Shown here piece by piece: positions 54,623 through 61,821 of a stretch of 64,000 bases of DNA. The stretch covers positions 1 through 64,000 of the forward strand of contig CAWGFN010000004.1 in the NCBI GenBank assembly GCA_963821885.1, given 5' to 3'. Numbering within the stretch: the first letter of the stretch is position 1; every line of letters starts with the position of its first letter. This stretch comes from Oleiagrimonas sp963821885. Lineage in GTDB: Bacteria; Pseudomonadota; Gammaproteobacteria; Xanthomonadales; Rhodanobacteraceae. Under the pieces are notes generated by a model, which made no database searches, had not been told where the DNA came from, and saw only the letters and a list, made by a program, of their open reading frames with translations. The position numbers were made by a program, and so were the translations under genes.

Positions 54623-57600
54623 ATGCTGAGGCCCAGGGAATCGGCAGCCGCCATGCTGGTGGTTCTGGCGCTGCTTCTCGTGCCGTGCTCCATGACGGCA
54701 CATGCGGCTCCGAAGACGTTGCGCGTGGTCGCCGCCGACAATTACCCCCCATACCTGTTCATCGGCCCCGACGGCAAGACCGAAGGCTACCGCGCGGACC
54801 TGTGGAAGCTGTGGTCGCAGAAGACCGGCATCGACGTGCAACTGGAGCCGATGCAGTGGGCACGCGCCCAGTCCCGGATGCGCAACGGCCAGGCGGACGT
54901 GATCGACATGATCTTCCGCACGCCCACGCGCGACCAGCTGTACGCGTTTTCCGCTGCCTACGCCACGCAGAATGTCGGCATCTACGTCGACCACTCGATC
55001 CAGGGCATCCATGACGCCGATTCGCTGCGCGGATTCAAGATCGGCGTCCAGCTCGGCGACGCCTGCATCGACCAGTTGGCCAGCAAGGGCATCGCCCCCC
55101 GCGACATGGTCACCTACCCCGATTACACCAGCATGTTCGCCGCCGCCAAGACCGGCGACGTCAAGATCTTCTGCATGGATGACGATCCGGCCAGCTACTA
55201 CCTCTACCTGTACCGCGACCAGCTGGCGTTCGCCCACGCGTTCACCCTGTACCAGGGCCACTTCCACTGGGCCGTGGACCACGGCGACCAGGCCACCTAC
55301 GACCTGGTCGCGCGGGGCATGGCGCGCATCACGCCCGAGGAACGGGCGGCGCTGAAGCGCAAGTGGCTCACCAAGCCCGTCCACTATTACGCCTACGCCC
55401 GCAACATCCTGCTGGTGGTGCTGGCCGCACTGGGCGTGTTGATCCTGGCCCTGGCCTGGATCTGGATCCTGCGCCGGGCCGTGCGCAGGCGCACCATGGA
55501 AATCCAGGAGAAGAACGCCCTGCTCCTGGATCAGTCGCAAAAGCTCGAGAATGACCAATCCAGGATGCGCACGCTGTTCGAACAAAGTCCGGATGCGATG
55601 TGGATGAAGGACAACCATGGCGTCTACATCGAATGCAATGCACGTGCCTGCGAGCTCCTCGGCCGTCCACGGGAAGCCATCATCGGCACCAGCGACGACA
55701 GCCTGCAGGTACCCACCGATCTCATGAAGAGAGTGTCCAGATTCGATGCTCGCATCCGCCGCACTGGAAAGATGCAGAGCGAGGAATTCCCGTTCACCGA
55801 TGCCCAGGGCAAGGCACGCACCATGGAGCTTGCCAAGGTTCCGATCCATGGTCCCGACGGCCAGATCAACGGCCTGCTGGGCGTGGCCAGGGACATCACG
55901 GCGCGACGCCGGGCCGAACGCGAGCTGCGCATCGCCGCCGTGGCCTTCGACAGCCAGGACGGCATTGCGATCTGCCGCGCCGACGGGTCGATCGAACGCG
56001 TCAATGAGGCCTTTACCGCGCTCACCGGCTTTTCCGCGCAGGAGGCCGCGCATTTCACGCTGATGCAGCTGGTCGGCTCGAGCCTGAACAACGAGGACGT
56101 CAACCTGCAGGTCGACTTGAGCATCCAGGACGGCATGACCTGGAGCGGCAAGGTCTGGATCAGTCCGCGCCAGGGCGTGCTGCGCTTCGTGCGCCTCACC
56201 GCATCGGGTGTACGCGACGACGCGGGCGCCCTGCTCTACATCGTCTACACCCTGCACGACCTGACCGCCGAGACCGAAGCCCGGGCGCGGATCGAACACC
56301 TGGAAAAGTACGACCATCTGACCGAACTACCCAACCGGTCCCTGCTGGAAGAACACATCCGCGAGGTCAATAACCAGGTCAGCGCCTCCAGCATCGATGA
56401 TCTGTGCCTGGGTACGCTCCTGTTGATCGGCCTGGACAACTTCGCCACGCCGAACACCACCCATGGCCACCGGATCGGCGACCGCATCCTGCAGCAATCG
56501 GCGCAACGCATGCTGCGACTGAAACCGGCAGACAGCACGCTGGCCCGTTTCAGCGGCGACGTGTTCGCCCTGCTCATTCCCTGCTGCGCGCAAACGCGAA
56601 GCGAGAAAGCCGAGGACGCCATGCGGCTGGCACGAACGCTGTGCGAGACGCTGGCCAAGCCCTATGCGTTCCCCCGGATCGGCGAGGTGGTCTGCACCGC
56701 CAGTATCGGCGTGAGCCTGATCTGCGCGCCGGTGCACTCGGCCGACATCCTGCTGGGCCAGGCGGAACTGGCGATGTACCAGGTCAAGCACAACGGCAAG
56801 AATGCCGCGCAGCTTTTTGAACCCAGGATGCAGCGTGACCTGGAGGCGCGCCAGAGCTTGGCCAGGGAACTGCGCACGGCCGTGACATCGAACCAGTTCG
56901 TGCTGCATTTCCAGCCGCAGGTGGACACCGAGGGCCGGATCGTCGGCGCCGAGGCGCTGCTGCGCTGGAACCACCCCGAACATGGCTTGCTGGCGCCTTC
57001 GACATTCATCGACGAGGCCGAGTCCTCGGGCCTGATCGAGCCGATCGGTCGGCTCGTGCTGCAACAGGCCTGCCTGCACCTGGCCGCCTGGCATGCCGTC
57101 CCCGAGCTTCGCGATCTGATACTTGCGGTCAACGTCAGTCCACGCCAATTCCGTCAGGCCGATTTCGTCGAAAGCGTGGCCGGCATCGTGACGAGTTTCG
57201 GCGTGGACGTGCGGCAACTCAAGCTGGAAATCACCGAGCACTCGGCGATGGAGGACATCGACGACGCCGCGGCCAAGCTTCACGCGCTGCAGGACCTTGG
57301 CGTGAAGGTGTCCCTGGACGATTTCGGCACCGGAAGCTCCTCGCTGGCCTACCTGACACGGCTGCCGCTGGACCAGCTCAAGATCGACAAGTCCTTCGTG
57401 CAGAGGCTTCCCGATGCCCGCAACGATGCCCATCTGGCCCGCAGCATCCTCGGCATGGCGCGCGGCATGGGGCTGGAAGTGGTCGCCGAGGGCGTGGAAA
57501 CGCAGGCACAGTTCGCCTTCCTGCGCGACCACGGCTGTCAGCTGTTCCAGGGCTATCTGTTCGGCAAGCCGCTGCCGCTGGCTGCATTCGAGACGCTGCT

Positions 57601-57637
57601 GCATCAGCCCCTCAAGCTGAGCGAGACGCCGCACTGA
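54623..57637 (+). CDS. Periplasmic-binding-domain / PAS-PAS / degenerate GGDEF / EAL protein
   Basis: 1004 residues. Signal peptide (ending AHAAP), a family-3 solute-binding (SBP_bac_3) domain at about 31-250 (TLRVVAADNYPPYLFIGPDG, QADVIDMIFRTPTRD), one transmembrane helix at about 258-282 (LLVVLAALGVLILALAWIWI), two PAS domains (about 315-435 and 440-555), GGDEF at 560-720 whose signature is changed to FSGDVFAL (no GGDEF), and EAL with intact EALLRWNHP, NVSPRQFRQ, EITEHSAMED and DDFGTGSSSLAYL. Predicted c-di-GMP phosphodiesterase gated by a periplasmic ligand, perhaps an amino acid, judged from the SBP family. The ATG at 54623 gives a complete signal peptide; a second ATG at 54653 is possible. 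Confidence 0.88.
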   Translation: MLRPRESAAAMLVVLALLLVPCSMTAHAAPKTLRVVAADNYPPYLFIGPDGKTEGYRADLWKLWSQKTGIDVQLEPMQWARAQSRMRNGQADVIDMIFRTPTRDQLYAFSAAYATQNVGIYVDHSIQGIHDADSLRGFKIGVQLGDACIDQLASKGIAPRDMVTYPDYTSMFAAAKTGDVKIFCMDDDPASYYLYLYRDQLAFAHAFTLYQGHFHWAVDHGDQATYDLVARGMARITPEERAALKRKWLTKPVHYYAYARNILLVVLAALGVLILALAWIWILRRAVRRRTMEIQEKNALLLDQSQKLENDQSRMRTLFEQSPDAMWMKDNHGVYIECNARACELLGRPREAIIGTSDDSLQVPTDLMKRVSRFDARIRRTGKMQSEEFPFTDAQGKARTMELAKVPIHGPDGQINGLLGVARDITARRRAERELRIAAVAFDSQDGIAICRADGSIERVNEAFTALTGFSAQEAAHFTLMQLVGSSLNNEDVNLQVDLSIQDGMTWSGKVWISPRQGVLRFVRLTASGVRDDAGALLYIVYTLHDLTAETEARARIEHLEKYDHLTELPNRSLLEEHIREVNNQVSASSIDDLCLGTLLLIGLDNFATPNTTHGHRIGDRILQQSAQRMLRLKPADSTLARFSGDVFALLIPCCAQTRSEKAEDAMRLARTLCETLAKPYAFPRIGEVVCTASIGVSLICAPVHSADILLGQAELAMYQVKHNGKNAAQLFEPRMQRDLEARQSLARELRTAVTSNQFVLHFQPQVDTEGRIVGAEALLRWNHPEHGLLAPSTFIDEAESSGLIEPIGRLVLQQACLHLAAWHAVPELRDLILAVNVSPRQFRQADFVESVAGIVTSFGVDVRQLKLEITEHSAMEDIDDAAAKLHALQDLGVKVSLDDFGTGSSSLAYLTRLPLDQLKIDKSFVQRLPDARNDAHLARSILGMARGMGLEVVAEGVETQAQFAFLRDHGCQLFQGYLFGKPLPLAAFETLLHQPLKLSETPH

Positions 57638-57986
57638 CGGCCTGATGGCGCTCGACCCTCACCCAGGCGAGGACGGTTCGCCCCCTTGCCATGGCCTGCC
57701 ATCAGAACCAGACATGCCAGGCACACGCTTCCTTGTCATGCTGCAGACCGCCCAGCTTGTGCCGTTCGCGACGCAGGCCCCGAATCGGGTCATCGCCATC
57801 GTGGACCATGCACGGATACTGCTGCGGCGCACCCATGAGAGCGACTTCGAGAAGACGCACCCGCCGGGGTTGCCTCGCGCCACGGCCGCGCCCCCGGCGG
57901 GCGTCGTCCGGCAGGAACTTCCGCCGGGCGCTAGACTCCCAATGCATGAAGCGCGCGCCTTGCGCGCACGTCCCACGGATCCGCCC
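57638..57986. other. Spacer, nothing recognised
   Basis: About 350 bp between the EAL protein and the next small gene. An open frame from 57645 runs in phase with the downstream gene but its sequence is unlike a protein (no motif, no signal, no ribosome site), so I see no gene, repeat or RNA here. Confidence 0.5.
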
Positions 57987-58427
57987 ATGCTCGCCACGCC
58001 AATGAAGGCCGCTTGTCTCGCGCTGCTGGTCTGCGCGCCCGCGCTGGCGCAGTCGACCCGGCACAAACCGCTCAACCTGGAACTGCCGCCCCAGGACATC
58101 CCGGCCACGGCCTCCAGCGCCCATGGCAAGGCCAGCGCGACGCCCGTGAACCCGGCCGCGCAGCCGGGCGTGTACTACGGCGATACCAGCGGCCGCCCGC
58201 CGCGCCGCCATCTGTCGACCTGCGACGATGCCACCTACAACCAGGCCCAGGTCCACGGCAGCGTGGGCGCCGGGGTGGCCGCCGGCAATCACGTCAGCGG
58301 CAGCTACCGGTACGGCACGGCCAACCTCAGCAAGGCCTTCGGCAGCTGCGCGCATCCGACCGGCAGCATCCACCTGAGCGTCGGCGTCGGCACGAGCACG
58401 ATGAACGGCCCCAGGCCGCACCATTAA
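57987..58427 (+). CDS. Small secreted protein of unknown function
   Basis: 146 residues when started at 57987, giving a signal peptide (MLATPMKAACLALLVCAPAL then AQS); an ATG at 58002 (MKAACLALL) is an equally good alternative. The mature part has a Gly/Ser/His-rich end (GSVGAGVAAGNHVSGSYRYG, SCAHPTGSIHLSVGVG) suggesting short beta strands. Two cysteines (TCDD, SCAH) may pair. No family recognised. Convergent with the next gene; the gap between them (58428-58499) is AT-rich. Confidence 0.55.
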   Translation: MLATPMKAACLALLVCAPALAQSTRHKPLNLELPPQDIPATASSAHGKASATPVNPAAQPGVYYGDTSGRPPRRHLSTCDDATYNQAQVHGSVGAGVAAGNHVSGSYRYGTANLSKAFGSCAHPTGSIHLSVGVGTSTMNGPRPHH

Positions 58428-58499
58428 TTATTTTAAATACAGTTACTTGTCGTATTTTCTTGATGCTGGGTCGCGACGGCGATCCGTGGCCCCGGGGTT

Positions 58500-59375
58500 T
58501 CAGCGCAGGCTGCCGCAAGCGTCGGGCAGGTCCTTGCCGGGGATGTCCATGCTCATGCAGTGCCACCTCACCGGCCTGCCGTGCAGCGCCACCGGCACCA
58601 GCATCAGCGTCCGACCGCGCAGCGGTTCGGCGGCATCGGTGTCGTCGAAGGTCATGATGATGACCCCCTTGAGAATACGCACGCCGCTCAGGTGCGGGAT
58701 GTGCATGTCCGCGGGCAGGCCGGCTTCCTCGCTGTCCTTCGGCAAGCGGTGCTGGTCGCGCTGGAACGACGCGACGGCACGCTTGGGCGTACCCATCGAT
58801 GCCAGTACCTGACTGACCTGCCCCTGCACGTCCTCGCTGTGCCGGAACGACATGGACAGCCACGCCACCGTCGCGACCACGACCAGGGCCACGCCCCCCC
58901 AGAACAGGCCGCCCCTGAACTTGCCGGGCGTACGAGGCGGCGGCACTTCCTTCACCCCCGCGGTGCGCAGTGCGCGCTCGCGCACGCTGGTATCGCCGTC
59001 ATCGGGCCGGGTGAGCAGATCCTTGAACATGACCAGCAGGAAGAAGACCAGCGTCAGCGTGAACACGCTGCCCGCCACCACGATCAACCAGAACCCGATG
59101 GGACTGCTGTCGTGGTTGAAGCACAGCAAACGCATCGAGTAGAGGGTTTGGGTGCAGGCCACGCCGCGGAGTCCATGGGCCACGGTCGAGGCGAAACTGG
59201 CGATGAAGTACATCTCGCCGCCCAGCAGCATCAGGAACACGGCGAGCCTGCGCAGCCTGCGGCGTTCGGGCGCCCACAGGGCCCACAGCGACCACAAAAG
59301 CACGCCAAGGCTGGCCACGCCCACGACGACCAAGAAGAAACCGTTGGAAGAAAGAATGTCGAGCAGTGACCTCAT
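58500..59375 (-). CDS. Multi-helix membrane protein with a C-terminal pilin-like domain
   Basis: 291 residues. Four hydrophobic helices: about 10-34, 43-65, 93-118 and, after a cytoplasmic or linker stretch with TPGKFRGG, 155-173. The C-terminal 105 residues look like the globular part of a type IV pilin: QVSQVLASMGTPKRAVASFQ, LSGVRILKGVIIMTFDDTDA, LVPVALHGRPVRWHCMSMDI and LPDAC, the last two giving the W-x-C ... LPxxC disulfide loop of major pilins (PF00114). But there is no prepilin peptidase site or pilin N-terminal helix; instead the domain is attached to a polytopic membrane region. Relatives of this kind exist as unnamed membrane proteins in Xanthomonadales. Role unknown. Confidence 0.65.
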   Translation of the reverse strand: MRSLLDILSSNGFFLVVVGVASLGVLLWSLWALWAPERRRLRRLAVFLMLLGGEMYFIASFASTVAHGLRGVACTQTLYSMRLLCFNHDSSPIGFWLIVVAGSVFTLTLVFFLLVMFKDLLTRPDDGDTSVRERALRTAGVKEVPPPRTPGKFRGGLFWGGVALVVVATVAWLSMSFRHSEDVQGQVSQVLASMGTPKRAVASFQRDQHRLPKDSEEAGLPADMHIPHLSGVRILKGVIIMTFDDTDAAEPLRGRTLMLVPVALHGRPVRWHCMSMDIPGKDLPDACGSLR

Positions 59376-59457
59376 GGCGGAACGTCCTTGGTCTCGCGTC
59401 GTGCTTCCGGGGCACGCGTCCCGATCGCCGCGGCGGCGAATTCGCAGGCATCACATC

Positions 59458-60024
59458 TTACATGCCACTCGATGCGTCATCGACTGCGCGCGGCGCGGAG
59501 AAAGCCTTGCTGTACATGCCCGAGCGGTCGAAACAGCACACCCGGCGCTTGCCCGAGGCGAGCATGTCGCAGGCGTTGGCGATGCGCCGCACTCGGGTCT
59601 CGGGCTTCTTCGCCGAGAGGATCCAGTCGATCCAGTCACGCCGCGCGGTGGCCGTGATGGCCTTCCAGGTCGCCTTCGCCGCGGGCGCCACGGCCAACGC
59701 CTTGCGCAGGTCGACCGGCACCCGCGGCTCGGGTTCGCGCTCGCAGGGTTTCATCTCCAGCACCACCGTGTCACCGACATCCGCCTGTGCTGCCGTACGC
59801 AACGCGCGCGGCACCTTGAGCCAGTGGCTGCCGGCGCCGTCGGGCTGCACGGTGGCGGTGAAGCCGGCGCCGTTGATCGTGCCGTCAACCGAGCACGGAC
59901 CGCGCGCCGGCAGCTTGGCGCTGGCCGCCGCCGGCAGCACCAGGAACGCCCAACGGGCGCCCCGCGGCTCGGCCGGACGCAGCAGCCGGGCGCGGACGCG
60001 TATCATGGATGCATCACGTGGCAT
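59458..60024 (-). CDS. DUF1905 / YdeI-OmpD-associated family protein
   Basis: 188 residues. N-terminal small beta-barrel (DUF1905: RARLLRPAEPRGARWAFLVL, ARGPCSVDGTINGAGFTATV, GSHWLKVPRALR, VGDTVVLEMKP) followed by the bacteriocin-protection YdeI/OmpD-associated helical domain (VDLRKALAV, ARRDWIDWILSAKKPETR, RRIANACDMLASGKRRVCCF). This two-domain arrangement is common and its biochemical role is not established. Stand-alone gene. Confidence 0.78.
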   Translation of the reverse strand: MPRDASMIRVRARLLRPAEPRGARWAFLVLPAAASAKLPARGPCSVDGTINGAGFTATVQPDGAGSHWLKVPRALRTAAQADVGDTVVLEMKPCEREPEPRVPVDLRKALAVAPAAKATWKAITATARRDWIDWILSAKKPETRVRRIANACDMLASGKRRVCCFDRSGMYSKAFSAPRAVDDASSGM

Positions 60025-60123
60025 GAATCGCCCCTTCGCGCATATGTCGACACCCGCCTACCCTAGCGCCGGCGCGCGGGCGTGTCAGCCGCGGTTCGCC
60101 GACATCGATCCGGAGGAAAGTGC

Positions 60124-61104
60124 ATGAAGACACGCCAGCTCGGCACGCACGGCCCGCAAGTCTCCGCCCTTGGCCTGGGCTGCATGGGCCTGACCCACGC
60201 CTACGGCACGCCGGTGGCCACCCGCGATGGCATCGCCCTGCTGCGCGGGGCGGTGGAACGCGGCGTGACCTTCTTCGACACCGCCGAGGTGTACGGCCCC
60301 TTCACCAACGAGACCCTGCTCGGCCAGGCCCTGTCGCCACTGCGCGAACAGGTGGTGATCGCCACCAAGTTCGGCTTCGACATCGGTGGCCAGCGCGGCC
60401 TCGACAGCCGTCCCGCGCACATCCGCGAGGTCGTCGACGCCTCGCTCAAGCGGCTGGATACCGATTACATCGACCTGCTCTACCAGCACCGCGTGGACCC
60501 GAACGTGCCCATCGAGGACGTCGCCGGCACGGTGCGCGAGCTGATCGCCGAGGGCAAGGTGCGACACTTCGGCCTGTCCGAGGCCGGTGCCGACATCATC
60601 CGCCGCGCGCACGCGGTGCAGCCGGTCGCCGCGCTGCAGAGCGAATATTCGCTGTGGTGGCGCGAGCCCGAGCGCGAGATCCTGCCGACGCTGGCGGAGC
60701 TGGGCATCGGCTTCGTGCCCTTCAGCCCGCTGGGGCGCGGCTTCCTGACCGGCGCCATCGACGCCGCCACCGCCTTCGACGACAACGACTTCCGCCGTGG
60801 CCTGCCGCGCTTTAGCGAGGCCGCGCGCTCGGCCAACCAGGGTCTCGTTGAAGCCATCGCCTCGATGGCTAAGGCCAAGCAGGCCACGCCCGCGCAGATC
60901 GCCCTGGCCTGGCTGCTGGCGCAGCAGCCGTGGATCGTGCCGATCCCCGGCACGACCAAGCTGCATCGCCTGGAGGAGAACCTCGCCGCCGTCGACATCG
61001 AACTGACCGACGACGATCTCACCCGCATCCAACAGGCCCTCGATCGCATCACCGTGCACGGCGCGCGCTATCCGGAGCACATGGAGAAGCAGATCAACCG
61101 TTGA
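60124..61104 (+). CDS. Aldo/keto reductase
   Basis: 326 residues, NADPH-dependent oxidoreductase (AKR13/YakC-like). Catalytic tetrad D52, Y57 (FFDTAEVYGPFTNE), K82 (IATKFGF) and H122 (DLLYQHRVD); cofactor site FSPLGRGFLTG and IVPIPGTTKLHRLEENL. GGAGGAAAG 5 nt before the ATG is a strong ribosome site. Substrate not determined by sequence. Convergent with pcp. Confidence 0.9.
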   Translation: MKTRQLGTHGPQVSALGLGCMGLTHAYGTPVATRDGIALLRGAVERGVTFFDTAEVYGPFTNETLLGQALSPLREQVVIATKFGFDIGGQRGLDSRPAHIREVVDASLKRLDTDYIDLLYQHRVDPNVPIEDVAGTVRELIAEGKVRHFGLSEAGADIIRRAHAVQPVAALQSEYSLWWREPEREILPTLAELGIGFVPFSPLGRGFLTGAIDAATAFDDNDFRRGLPRFSEAARSANQGLVEAIASMAKAKQATPAQIALAWLLAQQPWIVPIPGTTKLHRLEENLAAVDIELTDDDLTRIQQALDRITVHGARYPEHMEKQINR

Positions 61105-61169
61105 GGCCCGCGCCGATTCTGACGGCCATGATCCTCACCGGGCCATCGCCACCGAAGCTGGACATGAAC

Positions 61170-61814
61170 CTAGACAACATCCGCGCCAGCGCGTGACACC
61201 GCAGCGGATGCCTCAAGCGCGCAGCGCACGAGGATCCCCAACGCCTCGACCACATCGTCCAGCGGCATCGACGGGGCGTTCGCATGGCGATGAGCCTGCG
61301 TGTCCAGCAGCGGGACGTGCACGAACCCGGCGGGCAGTGGCGGGCGCGCGCGGAGCGCGTGGCACAGCGTGTAGAACACCTGGTTGCACACATAGGTGCC
61401 GGCGCTGTGCGAGACCTCCGCCGGCAGGCCCGCGGCACGCAGCGCCGCGAGCATGGGCCGGATCGGCAGCGTGCCGAAATAGGCGGCGGGGCCGTCCGCC
61501 ACCACCGGCACGTCGACGGGTTGCGCGCCGGCGTTGTCGGCGATGCGCGCATCGATGAGGTTAATGGCGACGCGTTCCAGCACGATGCCGGCGTGCTCGC
61601 GCGACTCGCCCACGGCGATCACCGCCGCGGGCTCGACGGCGTGCAAGGCTTCGGTCAACGCCCGGGGCGCCTCGGCGAAGACCGTCGGCAGGCAGCGGGT
61701 GACGACGCGATGCCCGTCCAGCACCGCGCCCTCCAGCGAACGCACCGCCTCCCAGGCGGCATTGACCGGCTCGCCGTCGAAGGGCGCGAAGCCGGTCAGA
61801 AGGACCCTGGGCAT
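61170..61814 (-). CDS. pcp: Pyroglutamyl-peptidase I
   Basis: 214 residues, cysteine peptidase C15 removing N-terminal pyroglutamate. TGFAPFDGEPVNAAWEAV opens the fold; catalytic triad E80 (VLERVAINLIDARI), C143 (SAGTYVCNQVFY) and H166 (GFVHVPLLD), the normal spacing. Start at 61814 (MPRVLLTGF), 7 nt after the stop of the gene upstream on the same strand, so it is the second gene of an operon. Confidence 0.92.
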   Translation of the reverse strand: MPRVLLTGFAPFDGEPVNAAWEAVRSLEGAVLDGHRVVTRCLPTVFAEAPRALTEALHAVEPAAVIAVGESREHAGIVLERVAINLIDARIADNAGAQPVDVPVVADGPAAYFGTLPIRPMLAALRAAGLPAEVSHSAGTYVCNQVFYTLCHALRARPPLPAGFVHVPLLDTQAHRHANAPSMPLDDVVEALGILVRCALEASAAVSRAGADVV

Positions 61815-61821
61815 GGCGCGA

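Noticed and set aside
57645..57986. N-terminal extension of the small secreted protein at 57987
   Set aside because: The extension has no ribosome site and would bury the signal peptide.
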